Assembly (NCBI RefSeq): GCF_003116815.1
Contig: NZ_QDKQ01000024.1
Coordinates: 29,699 to 93,698, forward strand
DNA length: 64,000 nucleotides
Reading direction: 5' to 3'
Source of the DNA: Caulobacter endophyticus
Lineage (GTDB): Bacteria; Pseudomonadota; Alphaproteobacteria; Caulobacterales; Caulobacteraceae
A program made the position numbers and the translations under genes. Shown here piece by piece: positions 1-10,554 of the stretch (position 1 is its first letter; each line of letters starts with the position of its first letter). The notes below the pieces were generated by a model, which saw only the letters and a list, made by a program, of their open reading frames with translations, did not search any database and was not told the DNA's origin.

Positions 1-578
1 TCGAAGCTGGTCCAACCGTCCTGACGATAGGCGTCGCCGCGCGTGGCCGCGTCCACGCCCCGTCCCTCGTCGAGGATCCGTTCGACGGCCTGGATCTCGT
101 TGTCATGCGCCTTGACGCTGACCAGGGCGCCGCCGCGACGCACCCCTTCGGAATAGACATTGGCCTCGTCGTCGCTGTGGCCGGCCTCCTTGAGGGCGCC
201 CAGCAGGCCGCCCGTGGCGCCGCCGGCGGCCGCGCCGACCGCGGCGCCGACTGCGGTGGCCGCGAGCCATCCCGCCGCCACGACCGGACCCAGGCCCGGA
301 ATGGCCAGCATGCCGAGCCCGGCCAGCAGGCCCGCCCCGCCGCCGACCAGACCGCCTGTGGCCGCGCCCTTACCGGCGCCGTCGGCGACGTCGTTGTCGC
401 CGTCGCCATTGTGGTCGCCCAGCGGACCGTCGGCCTTGCGGTCGCCGTCATGCCAGTTGTCGGTGTTGTCGGAAACCAGGCTGATGCGGTCGTGACCGAC
501 GCCGTAGGCTTCCAGGTCCGAGACGACGTCGAGCGCCTCGGTGTGGCTGTCGAACAGCCGGGTGATGGTCTTGCTCAT
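1..578 (-). CDS. General stress protein (YflT/17M-like), 3' end outside window
   Basis: Reading the minus strand from the ATG at 576-578 gives about 192 residues that run off the left edge of the window. The N-terminus (MSKTITRLFDSHTEALDVV) and the following Tyr-Gly-Val/Ser-Leu-Val-Ser stretch resemble the general stress protein 17M/YflT domain. A long Gly/Ala-rich hydrophobic centre (roughly residues 70-125) follows, then a basic segment ending in KAHDNEIQAVERIL. The protein is probably membrane-associated or aggregates under stress; the exact function is unknown. Its neighbours are a lipoprotein gene on the same strand and stress genes further on. The long plus-strand frames over this region are antisense shadows. 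Confidence 0.72.
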   Translation of the reverse strand, partial: MSKTITRLFDSHTEALDVVSDLEAYGVGHDRISLVSDNTDNWHDGDRKADGPLGDHNGDGDNDVADGAGKGAATGGLVGGGAGLLAGLGMLAIPGLGPVVAAGWLAATAVGAAVGAAAGGATGGLLGALKEAGHSDDEANVYSEGVRRGGALVSVKAHDNEIQAVERILDEGRGVDAATRGDAYRQDGWTSF

Positions 579-629
579 GTGGATGTTCCCAGAAAGGTTA
601 TGATTTGAGGCGAGCAAGGACGGCCGAGC

Positions 630-974
630 CTAGAGCTCGGTGATAGCGCCCTTGTAGTCGATCGAGACGTTGACTTTGCGGCCGTCCTTGGTGGCTTCGC
701 CCTGCCACAGACCGTTGGCGTTCTGGTTCAGCGGACCCAGCGCGGTGTAGCCGGCCTTCTCGATGGCCATGCGGGCCTGGTCGGCGGTGTAGGAGCTGGC
801 GCCCGGGGTGGGGCCGGTCTCGCCGGTGGTCGGCGCGGTGTCGACGGCGGCGTTACCCGGAGCCGCCGGCGCGGAGACGGCAGGCCCTTCGACCTTTTCG
901 TGGTCGGCGTTCTTCTGGCCGCACGCGGCCAGCAGCATCGCGACGAGCGCGACGCCAATCATGGGCTTCAACAT
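630..974 (-). CDS. Small lipoprotein with PepSY-like C-terminus
   Basis: 114 residues. The N-terminus is a classical lipoprotein signal with lipobox Leu-Ala-Ala-Cys (Cys18), followed by a low-complexity Ala/Pro/Thr linker and a C-terminal module of about 55 residues (YTADQARMAIEKAGYTAL...) ending in IDYKGAITEL. That pattern resembles PepSY-type domains, inferred from pattern only. The product is likely anchored in the periplasm or outer membrane. It lies 51 bp downstream of the stress gene on the same strand, so the two are not obviously one transcript. No enzymatic residues are evident. Confidence 0.75.
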   Translation of the reverse strand: MLKPMIGVALVAMLLAACGQKNADHEKVEGPAVSAPAAPGNAAVDTAPTTGETGPTPGASSYTADQARMAIEKAGYTALGPLNQNANGLWQGEATKDGRKVNVSIDYKGAITEL

Positions 975-1276
975 GTTCGTGGATCTCCGAGAGGTGCGGA
1001 GTTAAGCCCTCTCAACCCGAGAAGGTTGCACGATGATCCGCAGCTTATTCCCGGAAATATGGAAATTTATCTCTGGTAATATGAATATAAATATTTGCAC
1101 GCATCGTGAAAATAATTCACGCGCGACGGCATCATAAAACAATCGACGTCGAATTCTCCGCGAAGATATTTCGCCACCTGTTTCGTCACCGACTAATAAA
1201 GGCGGCCGCCGTCGCGCCCTTCCGGATCGAGACCGCCCACGGCGCGTTGCATGCTCGGATCATCGAGGGACGCAAG

Positions 1277-1849
1277 ATGAACGATCAGGTCGGCGACAAA
1301 CCCTTCCTCAGCGACGTGCAGACCCTGCGGGCCAGGGCGCGGGAACACCTGGAGGACGGCGCGCTGACGCCGGCCTATGGCGGCGACGTCAAGAAGACCA
1401 TCGAGATCCTGCAGACGGTGCTGGCCACCGAACTGGTCTGCGTGCTGCGCTACACCCTGCACTCGATCATCGCCTCGGGGATCTCCAGCCAGGGCCCGAA
1501 GGCCGAGTTCGCCGAACACGCCAAGGAAGAGCACGCCCACGCCCTGGCCGTGGCCGAGCGCATCACCCAGCTGGGCGGCACGCCGAACTTCAGCCCCGAA
1601 GGGCTCGCCAGCCGCTCGGCCTCGCAATATGTCGAGGGCGAGAACCTGGTCGACATGATCAAGGAAAACCTGATCGCCGAACGGATCGCGGTGGAGCACT
1701 ATCGCGAACTGATCCGCTATTTCGGCGACGACGACCCGACCACGCGGGTGATGCTGGAGGGCATTCTCACCGTCGAGGAGGAGCATGCCGACGACATGCA
1801 CGACCTACTGGTCGCGCACGAAGGCACGCCGATGCTCGAGGACGCCTGA
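1277..1849 (+). CDS. Ferritin-like/bacterioferritin-type protein
   Basis: 190 residues from the ATG at 1277, preceded by GAGGGA at good distance; the longer upstream extension to 1106 lies in AT-rich non-coding DNA. The sequence has two pairs of iron-ligand-type motifs spaced as in four-helix ferritin-like proteins: ATELVCVLRY plus EHAKEEHAHA, then EIAxEHYRE-like IAERIAVEHYREL plus EEEHADDMHDLL. Such proteins bind a di-iron site and protect against oxidative stress or store iron. It is followed after one base by the next gene (TTG start), so co-transcription is likely. Confidence 0.85.
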   Translation: MNDQVGDKPFLSDVQTLRARAREHLEDGALTPAYGGDVKKTIEILQTVLATELVCVLRYTLHSIIASGISSQGPKAEFAEHAKEEHAHALAVAERITQLGGTPNFSPEGLASRSASQYVEGENLVDMIKENLIAERIAVEHYRELIRYFGDDDPTTRVMLEGILTVEEEHADDMHDLLVAHEGTPMLEDA

Positions 1850-1850
1850 C

Positions 1851-2954
1851 TTGGCGCAGATCGCGTTTACGCCAGCGCCGGCCCCGCCGTCTGTGGCGGC
1901 GGTGCTGGCCGCTTTGCGCCATGCCTTGCAAGACATTCGCGCCCGCGCCGCGGATCTCGACGCCGGCGGCGAGTTCCCCGCCGAGGACGTTGCTTTGCTC
2001 GCGTCGATCGGCGCGCTTGAGGTGATGGCCGGCGACGCCACCTCCCCGCGCGAGTTGATGGAGGCGTTGCGCCTTGTCGGCCGCGCCAATCTCAGCCTGG
2101 GGCGGATCTTCGAAGGTCACGTCAACGGCGCGCGGCTGGTCGCCTGGTACGGGTCGGCCGAACAGCGGCGGACCTTGGAAGCCGACCTGGCCGCCGGCAA
2201 GGTCCTGGGTGTCTGGAACACCGAACCGACGCCGGGCGTGACCATCGCCGATGGTCGCCTGCACGGGGCGAAGTCCTACGCCACCGGCGCGGGCCATATC
2301 GACATCGCCGTGATCACGGCCGCCACGGCGAGCGGCGGCAAGCAGATGGTCCTGGCGGACGCCGCCGATCCGGCCCGCGCCGATCCATCGGCCTGGCGGG
2401 TGCGGGGCATGAGGGCGACGGTCAGCGGGACATACGACCTTACCGGCCTGCCGGTCGACGCCGCGACGCGCCTGGGCGCGCCCGGCGACTACGAACGCGA
2501 GCCGCGCTTTTCGGCCGGAGCCTGGCGGTTCACGGCGGTGCAGCTGGGCGGCGTGGAGCACGTGCTGACCCTGCTGCGAGAGCATCTGGCGGCCTCGCCC
2601 GCCGGCCAGGATCCGATCCATCGGGCCCGCTTCGGCAAGGCGCTGGCGGCGACGCGCTCGGCCTATCTGTGGGTGCGGGAAGCGGCCCAGCGGGCCGAAG
2701 CGCCGGATGCGGGAGCCGAGGCGATCAGCTTCGTACTGATGACCCGAGGCGTGGTCGAGGAGGCCGGCCTGACCGTCATGGAGGCAGCGGCCCGCAGCGT
2801 CGGCACCCGGGCCTTCTTCGTCGACAATCCACTGGACCAGGCCTGTCGCGACCTGGCGCTCTATCTGCGCCAGCCCGTGCCGGACCAGGCGCTGGACCGC
2901 GCGGCGGCGGCGTTCCTGGCCAAGGACGCCTGGGCGGACGATCCCCTGTGGTGA
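1851..2954 (+). CDS. Acyl-CoA dehydrogenase-like protein
   Basis: About 367 residues. The first in-frame initiator after the previous stop is TTG at 1851, one base after that stop; the first in-frame ATG lies about 60 codons inside, so TTG is favoured. The sequence has the N-terminal helical part and beta-domain of the acyl-CoA dehydrogenase flavoprotein fold (GRILEGHVNG-like segment, VWNTEPTPGVTIADGRL, GAKSYATGAGHID). The usual catalytic Glu could not be assigned. It starts a cluster with PIG-L deacetylase, methyltransferase and GT2 genes, overlapping the next by four bases, which argues for one pathway acting on a lipid- or acyl-linked glycan. Confidence 0.8.
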   Translation: MAQIAFTPAPAPPSVAAVLAALRHALQDIRARAADLDAGGEFPAEDVALLASIGALEVMAGDATSPRELMEALRLVGRANLSLGRIFEGHVNGARLVAWYGSAEQRRTLEADLAAGKVLGVWNTEPTPGVTIADGRLHGAKSYATGAGHIDIAVITAATASGGKQMVLADAADPARADPSAWRVRGMRATVSGTYDLTGLPVDAATRLGAPGDYEREPRFSAGAWRFTAVQLGGVEHVLTLLREHLAASPAGQDPIHRARFGKALAATRSAYLWVREAAQRAEAPDAGAEAISFVLMTRGVVEEAGLTVMEAAARSVGTRAFFVDNPLDQACRDLALYLRQPVPDQALDRAAAAFLAKDAWADDPLW

Positions 2955-3706
2955 CGGCGATGGGCGAGCCGGCCTGGGCGGCCCTGGTCAACCAGGCCTT
3001 CAACCTCGACGCCACGGTGCTGGACGGCCTGTCGCCGTTGCTGATCCTGGCGCCGCACCCCGACGACGAGACGCTGGGCTGCGGCGGCCTGATCGCGACA
3101 GCCAGCAAGCTGGGCCTGAAGCCCCGCGTGGCCTATCTCACCGATGGCGCCGGCTCGCACACGGGCTCGCCGACCTGGCCGCCCAAGCGGCTGGCCCGTG
3201 TTCGGCGGCAAGAGGCGCTGGCGGCCCTGGAGGTGCTGGGCGTTCCGCCCGAGGACGTCCATTTCATGGGGTGGCCCGACGGCGCGCCGATCCCTCGCGA
3301 GGATACAGCCTACGCCGCGTCGCTGCGGGAGCTGCGCGACTGGTCCGACGGCTTCAAGCCGTGGAGCGTCTGGGCGCCGTGGCTCGAGGAACGGCATTGC
3401 GACCATGTCGCGGCCAACCTTCTGGCGTCGGACTACATCGCCTCGATCGACACCCGCGAGCCGGTGAAGATGGAATATCTGGTCTGGGGCTGGGCCGATC
3501 CGGACCTGGCCCATCGCCACGGCGCCAAGGGCGTCTGGGGCCTGATGTGCGGCGGCGAGATCACGCGCCGCCGAAAGGCCCTGGCCTGCCACGAGACCCA
3601 GATGACCCCGATGATCCAGGACGCCGCCGAGGCCTTCCAGGTGCCGCCGGACCTGGCGGCCCTGACCGACCGGCCGGTCGAGATCTTCCTGGAGTGCAGG
3701 CGTTGA
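2951..3706 (+). CDS. PIG-L family N-deacetylase
   Basis: About 250 residues from GTG 2951 (overlaps the preceding stop as GTGA) or ATG 2960 in the same frame. It has the family signature LILAPHPDDETLGCGG near residues 30-45 (zinc ligands His and Asp-Asp) and the C-terminal His in the ERHCDHVA segment. PIG-L/LmbE enzymes remove N-acetyl groups from GlcNAc-containing conjugates using zinc. Position between the acyl-CoA dehydrogenase and methyltransferase genes, with four-base overlaps on both sides, indicates tight translational coupling. Confidence 0.88.
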   Translation: MTAMGEPAWAALVNQAFNLDATVLDGLSPLLILAPHPDDETLGCGGLIATASKLGLKPRVAYLTDGAGSHTGSPTWPPKRLARVRRQEALAALEVLGVPPEDVHFMGWPDGAPIPREDTAYAASLRELRDWSDGFKPWSVWAPWLEERHCDHVAANLLASDYIASIDTREPVKMEYLVWGWADPDLAHRHGAKGVWGLMCGGEITRRRKALACHETQMTPMIQDAAEAFQVPPDLAALTDRPVEIFLECRR

Positions 3707-4284
3707 GAAAAACCCGCTCGCTGGAGCCCGGCTATTTCGAAGGCCTTTACACCGCCGATCCCGACCCCTGGGGCTTCGAGACCAGCGCCTACGAGAAGGG
3801 CAAGTACGCGGCCACCCTCGCCGCCCTCGGTGAAGAGCGCGCCGCCCATGCGCTGGAGGTCGGCTGCTCGATCGGTGTCCTGACCCGGCAGTTGGCCGAA
3901 CACTGCGACCGCCTTCTGGGGCTGGACGTTTCGGAGACCGCTCTGGATCAGGCGCGAAAGCGTTGCGCCGACTTGGCCAATGTCGAATTCGCCCTGCTGC
4001 AGGTTCCGCGCGATCCCGTTCCCGGGTCGTTCGACCTGATCGTGCTGTCGGAGGTCGCCTACTACTGGGACGACGGCGACTTGGCCCTGGCGGCCGAAGC
4101 CTTCCGGGCGGCACGCGTTTCCGGCGGACGGATCCTGTTGGTCCACTGGCTAGGCGAGACCGATTATCCCAAGACCGCCGACGAGGCCGTCGAAGGCCTG
4201 CGGGCGCACCTGGGCGACGCTGTCACTGTGGATACGGCTCAGCGCAACGCCGACTATCGCCTCGATCTGTGGCGCTGGGCCTAG
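3703..4284 (+). CDS. SAM-dependent methyltransferase, NodS-like
   Basis: 193 residues with a TTG start at 3703 that overlaps the PIG-L stop (TTGA). A class I methyltransferase fold is seen: ALEVGCSIGVLTRQLA (motif I), LLGLDVSETAL (motif II), FDLIVLSEVAYYW (motif post-II). The opening EPGYFEGLY...DPWGFETSAYEKGKY matches NodS/nodulation-type N-methyltransferases that act on deacetylated glucosamine. This fits well with the adjacent deacetylase, but the substrate is inferred. Its TAG stop shares a CTAG with the convergent GT2 gene. Confidence 0.85.
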   Translation: MRKTRSLEPGYFEGLYTADPDPWGFETSAYEKGKYAATLAALGEERAAHALEVGCSIGVLTRQLAEHCDRLLGLDVSETALDQARKRCADLANVEFALLQVPRDPVPGSFDLIVLSEVAYYWDDGDLALAAEAFRAARVSGGRILLVHWLGETDYPKTADEAVEGLRAHLGDAVTVDTAQRNADYRLDLWRWA

Positions 4285-5186
4285 CCGGCCTCGGCCAGCA
4301 GCATCCGCTCGCGCCCGATGCGCACCAGAGCGCGGGCCTTGTCGATCTCGGCCGGAAGATCGGCGAAGGTCAGGGCGGGTCCCGGCGTCGCAAGACCGAG
4401 GGCGACATTGAGCGGCGGCGCCTCGTGGATCGGCTCGTCGACCGCCTGGCGCCCCCAGAGGTCCAGGGTGTCGGAGGTTCCGCCTACGGCGCGACCGGCT
4501 AGGCGGCAGGAGGTGAAGACCTTGACGTCGATGGGGTGGCGCACGCGTCCGCCGGCCGCCCTTACGGCCTGGAACAGCGCCTTGTCCTCGCCCACCGGCG
4601 GGGCGGGCGCGCCGCCGATGCGGGCATAGCAGCCGAGGGTCAGGGCTATACTGGCGCCGCCTTCGTAGAAGTGGTGCGGCCAGGCCTCGTCGCTCCGCGC
4701 TGCCCGCAAGGCGTCGAGAGCGGCGTAGTAGCGGCGCAGCAGGGCCAGCCGGGCGCGGTGCGCCGGGTCGAGGCCGCGCAGTTCAGCACCCTTGAGCCGC
4801 GCCAGCCCCGCTACCGCGTCGTAGCCGGCGTCGACATGGTCGAGCGTACGCCTCAGCCAGTCCGCCGCGACGTGGGTGTCGGCGTCGGTGGTCAGCAACA
4901 GGTCTTCGGGCGAGTGCAGAAGGGCCGCGGCGGCCTCGAACGCCGCGCGACGGGCGCCGCCGGCATGAGCCTGGTCAGGATCCAGCCGCATCTCGACGAC
5001 CTCAACGTCGCCGCCCAGGCGACGGGCGCGCTCGGCAGTGTCGTCGATGCAGTTGTTGGCCAGCACCACGATGCGCAGCGACGCGATCCGATCGTCGCGC
5101 TCCATCGCAAGCAGGCGGGTCAGGCAGACCTCTATCCAGGCGGCCTCGTTTCGCGCCGGAACGGCCACCGCCACGCGGCGCTTCAA
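4281..5186 (-). CDS. Family 2 glycosyltransferase
   Basis: 301 residues. The N-terminal VAVAVPARNEAAWIEVCL is the GT-A nucleotide-sugar entry motif, LLTTDADTHVAADWL carries the DxD-type metal site, and GEDKALFQAVRAAGGRV supplies the acceptor-side acidic region. It transfers a sugar from a nucleotide donor to an unknown acceptor. It is convergent with the methyltransferase gene, sharing the CTAG 4281-4284, and completes the four-gene modification cluster. A 230-bp divergent region separates it from katE. Confidence 0.85.
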   Translation of the reverse strand: MKRRVAVAVPARNEAAWIEVCLTRLLAMERDDRIASLRIVVLANNCIDDTAERARRLGGDVEVVEMRLDPDQAHAGGARRAAFEAAAALLHSPEDLLLTTDADTHVAADWLRRTLDHVDAGYDAVAGLARLKGAELRGLDPAHRARLALLRRYYAALDALRAARSDEAWPHHFYEGGASIALTLGCYARIGGAPAPPVGEDKALFQAVRAAGGRVRHPIDVKVFTSCRLAGRAVGGTSDTLDLWGRQAVDEPIHEAPPLNVALGLATPGPALTFADLPAEIDKARALVRIGRERMLLAEAG

Positions 5187-5417
5187 GACGAGATTCCCAG
5201 CCGGTGAATGATCGATGCGCGCATGACGTTCCTGCTCTCGTTCCCAAGCCGTTCACAGAGACGCGGCGGGGTGCAAACTCTCCACGGAGCGGAAAGTTCG
5301 AGGCGAGGCCCGCACGAAAATAAATCGTGGTTTCAGGGAGTTATGTCGGCTTGGCGACAGCAACCTCGACTCCGCGCGAACGTTAGTTCGCCACACCTCA
5401 AAATTGAAAGACGCCCC

Positions 5418-7619
<2,202 letters not shown>

Positions 7620-7632
7620 GCGATCGGCGCAC

Positions 7633-8550
7633 ATGAGCGACGAGAGGATTCACTGCCTGATCGTCGGCGGCGGACCCGCAGGCCTGACCGCCGCGATCTA
7701 TCTGGCGCGGTTCCGGCTGTCGGTGGTCGTCGTCGACGCCGGCGACAGCCGCGCCGCCCTGATCGCGCTGACCCGCAACCATGCGGGCTTTCCCGAAGGT
7801 ATATCAGGCCAGGCGCTGCTGGCGCGCATGCGCGAGCAGGCCAAGCTGTATGGCGCGCGCGTGATCTCGGCCCGTGTCGCCGCGTTGGAGATCGCGCCCG
7901 AGGACTTCCTCGTCCGCTGCTCGACCGGCGCGTTCCGAGCCCGCGCCGTCCTGCTCGCGACCGGGGTGACCAATCGCCGGCCGCCTATGGACGAGACGCT
8001 GCATGCCCGGGCGCTCGCGCAGGGGCGCCTGCGGTACTGCCCCGTCTGCGACGGCTTTGAAGTGACCGACCAGAGGGTGGCGGTGATCGGTGGCGGCGCC
8101 CGCGCCGCTGGCGAGGCCGAGTTCCTGCGCGCCTACACCAGCAGCGTCACCCTGATCGCGCTGGAGGCCGACGACGGCCTCGACGAGAGCCAGCGTCGAC
8201 GGCTTGATGAGATCGGGGTCAGGCGCATCGCGGGCCCGGCTGGAGACTTCGCGTTGGAGGACGACAGTATCAGCCTGGCCTGTTCCAAGGGACGCCTGCG
8301 CTTCGATGCGGTCTATCCGGCGCTCGGATCGGAGGTTCACTCCGATCTGGCTAGCGGCCTGGGCGCGGCGGTAACGGAAGACGGCTGCATCAGGGTGGAC
8401 GCCCATCAACGGACGAGCATCGAGGGCCTCTACGCCGCCGGCGACGTCGTGCTGGGCCTGGACCAGATCAGCCACGCCATGGGCGAGGCCGGCGTCGCCG
8501 CCACGGCCCTGCGCAACGATCTGGCCAAGCAGGCGCTGTTCCTGCGCTGA
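7633..8550 (+). CDS. Thioredoxin reductase-like NAD(P)/FAD oxidoreductase
   Basis: 305 residues from ATG 7633. It contains the FAD-binding GxGxxG motif (CLIVGGGPAGLTAAIYLARF), the second dinucleotide motif (VAVIGGGARAAGEAEFL), the ATG-type motif (LLATGVTNRRPP), and a CPVCDG redox motif near residue 135 in the position of the thioredoxin-reductase CxxC. The C-terminus has the GLYAAGDVV FAD motif. It may recycle a thiol carrier during oxidative stress together with KatE. The CPVC variant of the usual CAxC is typical of alternative flavoprotein disulfide reductases. Confidence 0.9.
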   Translation: MSDERIHCLIVGGGPAGLTAAIYLARFRLSVVVVDAGDSRAALIALTRNHAGFPEGISGQALLARMREQAKLYGARVISARVAALEIAPEDFLVRCSTGAFRARAVLLATGVTNRRPPMDETLHARALAQGRLRYCPVCDGFEVTDQRVAVIGGGARAAGEAEFLRAYTSSVTLIALEADDGLDESQRRRLDEIGVRRIAGPAGDFALEDDSISLACSKGRLRFDAVYPALGSEVHSDLASGLGAAVTEDGCIRVDAHQRTSIEGLYAAGDVVLGLDQISHAMGEAGVAATALRNDLAKQALFLR

Positions 8551-8591
8551 CCAGGGGAGGCTGCGGGAAACGCCCGAAGTCCCCCCTGGTC
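8549..8591. terminator. Bidirectional hairpin between convergent genes
   Basis: GACCAGGGG at 8549-8557 pairs perfectly with CCCCTGGTC at 8583-8591, overlapping the TGA of the oxidoreductase gene and ending just before the stop of the CsbD-like gene. No strong T-run, so a terminator function is inferred from position. Confidence 0.5.
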
Positions 8592-8598
8592 GACAGGC

Positions 8599-8943
8599 CT
8601 ATCGCGGATCGCGCAGATAGACGGTCCTGCTGCGGCCGCGCAGAAGCAGTCCCAGTACGATGCCTACGGCCGCCGCGATGGCCACGGCCGGAAGGGGCTT
8701 GCCCCTCACATAGGTCTCGATAGTGTCGAGGCGTTCGTGCACCTCGCCGCGCACCGTATCCAGCGCGCCCTCGAGCCGGTCGCGCACGTCGTCGGTGAGT
8801 TTGCCGTAAGCCCGCTGGGCGCCGCCGGCGGCTTGGTTGAGCTTGCCCTTGATCTGGGTGGCGCTGTCGCCGGTCAATCCGCCGACGGCGTCCTGGACCC
8901 GGCCGACGCCCTGGCGGGCGACGCCTGTGACTTGATCGTCCAT
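8599..8943 (-). CDS. CsbD-like/DUF883-type stress protein
   Basis: 114 residues from ATG 8943 (AGGACAG just upstream); a longer frame to 9024 lacks a good site. The N-terminal GxGRVQDAVGGLTGDSATQIKGKLNQAAG is a CsbD-like repeat found in general stress proteins. The C-terminal half resembles DUF883 proteins: an amphipathic helix, then a single membrane anchor (PLPAVAIAAAVGIVLGLLL, about residues 80-100) and a basic tail. Likely inner-membrane associated and stress induced. Confidence 0.82.
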   Translation of the reverse strand: MDDQVTGVARQGVGRVQDAVGGLTGDSATQIKGKLNQAAGGAQRAYGKLTDDVRDRLEGALDTVRGEVHERLDTIETYVRGKPLPAVAIAAAVGIVLGLLLRGRSRTVYLRDPR

Positions 8944-9040
8944 CGGTCTGTCCTTTGCCTGCCGCCGAACGCGGCGACAGACCAATCCGCCAACCCGCAT
9001 GGATGTTCCGGGGAATGTTCGCAAGCGTTCGACCGGCGTT

Positions 9041-9373
9041 CTATTTCTGCTCCAGATCGATCAGCCGGCGCTCCGCCCGGCGCGCCCGACGGTTCCTCCG
9101 CGCCAGGCGCAGATACCCGCCGCAGACGAGGACGAAGCCGCCCGCGGCAAGGATCAGCGCCAGCCCGAGGCGATCTCGCACAGGCCAGCCATAGAAGCGC
9201 GCCGCGACGATGAAGCCCAATAGAGCGAGCGCGGCGCCGCAGACACCGGCCATAAAGGCTCCGCCAACGGGCTTTGGCGCATACGCCTCGGCCCGATCCT
9301 CAGCCAGCATCTCGCGTTCGGTCTCGTTCATTTCGTAGTCTAACATGGTCACGACGCCAGGCCCCGCGATCAT
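9041..9373 (-). CDS. Small two-helix membrane protein
   Basis: Up to 110 residues. It has a short acidic N-terminus (MNETEREMLAEDRAEAY), two predicted membrane segments (about residues 36-56 and 68-88) and a basic Arg-rich tail. The start is uncertain: ATG 9373 has a GGAGG very close to it, while ATG 9346 and 9331 are in-frame alternatives without clear ribosome sites. No family is recognised. It follows the stress genes on the same strand as the CsbD-like gene. Confidence 0.6.
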   Translation of the reverse strand: MIAGPGVVTMLDYEMNETEREMLAEDRAEAYAPKPVGGAFMAGVCGAALALLGFIVAARFYGWPVRDRLGLALILAAGGFVLVCGGYLRLARRNRRARRAERRLIDLEQK

Positions 9374-9721
9374 CGCCTCCGCGCGAACGGAGCAGTTCCG
9401 GAATTCCCGAGAGCGACACCCGCTACGATGACCTTGGCTCCAGCCTTTGACCAGGCCGAGCCGGGATTTCTCGCCGGTTCAGCTGGCCCGCTGGGCCGGC
9501 CACCCGCGCCCGGCAAATGGGTCGGGGCGCGTCAGTCCTGCGAAGGTCGTGTTTCTGGAGTTGGCCCAAAAACATTTACAGGCGCTGTTTGCGGAGGCCT
9601 CGGGGCTAGTGGGTTGCCGCTACTGCATTTAACGCTGCTAGCTCGCGTCGATCATGAGACGGTTCCAAGCTGGATTTTAAGCGTTAGATTGACGGGGGCT
9701 CGAAGCAATGAGGTCGCCACA
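9374..9721. other. Gene-poor stretch carrying a diverged IS end
   Basis: No convincing gene. At 9427-9480 it carries an inverted, diverged copy of the sequence found at 10452-10505 just after the transposase remnant; the rest is non-coding DNA leading into the AT-richer XRE gene. Confidence 0.6.
9427..9480 (-). repeat. IS-end-like repeat, left inverted copy
   Basis: On the minus strand this reads as a near match to 10452-10505; both share the block CCGGCGAGAAATCCCGGC followed by a C(T/G)TGGTC..AAGG pattern. The arrangement, with inverted copies on each side of a foreign-looking gene, suggests the 3' ends of two related IS3-group elements. Confidence 0.6.
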
Positions 9722-10108
9722 ATGCTTGATGAAGCAGCGCTCAAGCGGATTGACCCTGTGGACCTGCACGTCGGCGCGATGTTGAGGGCCCTGCGTCGAG
9801 CTAAAGGCATGGGAAAGAGCGAGCTGGGTCGCGGAGTTGGCGTCAGCTATCAACAAGTACAAAAGTATGAATTGGGGCACAACCGCCTAAGCGCGGGCAT
9901 GTTATTTAGGATATCTCAAGCACTGGATGTCGAAATAGCAGAATTTTTCTCGGGGTTGGAACGAAAAGAGATCAATCAACCATCAATATTGAGTCGTTTT
10001 GTGGTCGCTCCCGACGCGGTGAAATTTATGAAGGCGGCGCTGGCCTTAACTGGGGCGACGCGCGATCAATTATTTCAACTTTGTATTGTGCTTGCAGAGG
10101 ATAAATAG
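9722..10108 (+). CDS. XRE-family transcriptional regulator
   Basis: 128 residues from ATG 9722. An N-terminal helix-turn-helix (LRALRRAKGMGKSELGRGVG...YQQVQKYELG) is followed by NRLSAGMLFRISQALDVEI, the usual Cro/CI extension. The C-terminal half is unassigned. The gene is clearly AT-richer than its surroundings and is framed by IS-end-like repeats, both signs of transfer. Related regulators in Caulobacter-type genomes carry the same 'QQVQKYE' helix. Target unknown. Confidence 0.85.
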   Translation: MLDEAALKRIDPVDLHVGAMLRALRRAKGMGKSELGRGVGVSYQQVQKYELGHNRLSAGMLFRISQALDVEIAEFFSGLERKEINQPSILSRFVVAPDAVKFMKAALALTGATRDQLFQLCIVLAEDK

Positions 10109-10185
10109 CGCTGCGCCATATCGCATGTCATCGGACAAGGACTTTTAAAGCGAACAGTCGCGCTCGACGCTCGTCTTGATCAATC

Positions 10186-10454
10186 GTGAAGGCGCAGGTC
10201 AAGGCCATCGCCGGGGCCCGGGTCCGCTACGTCAGCGGATCACCGTGCTGCTCAAGCTGGAGGGGGCTCAACCGCAAGCGGGTCTATCGCCTTTACAAGG
10301 CTTTGGCCCTCCAGCTGCATGGCAGGACGCCCGTTCAAAATGCGAGGCTTGGCGTAGGGACTATAATGAGCAGCGTCCCCACAGCTCGATCGGCGACACG
10401 TGCCCGATCGAGCTGATGAACGGCGCCGGGCCATATGGCCCGCCCGGCGCCTGA
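10186..10454 (+). pseudogene. IS3-family transposase (OrfB) remnant
   Basis: A transposase C-terminus split over two frames. One frame has NRKRVYRLYKALALQLHGR, matching the linker before the IS3 integrase core; the other has CEAWRRDYNEQRPHSSIGD, the hallmark end of the DDE domain around its last Glu. The piece lacks the first two-thirds of OrfB and has at least one frameshift, so it is inactive. The group resembles IS511-type elements known from Caulobacter (from memory). Confidence 0.8.
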
Positions 10455-10505
10455 CCGGCGAGAAATCCCGGCCCGACTTGGTCCAAGGTTGGGGGCAAGG
10501 TCGGG
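10452..10505 (+). repeat. IS-end-like repeat, right copy
   Basis: Directly follows the transposase remnant and matches 9427-9480 in inverted orientation. It probably represents the 3' terminal part of the IS. Confidence 0.6.
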
Positions 10506-10554
10506 CTGTCACCGCGCCGGCCGCCTCCGGACCGTCGCCATCAAGGACAGCGCC

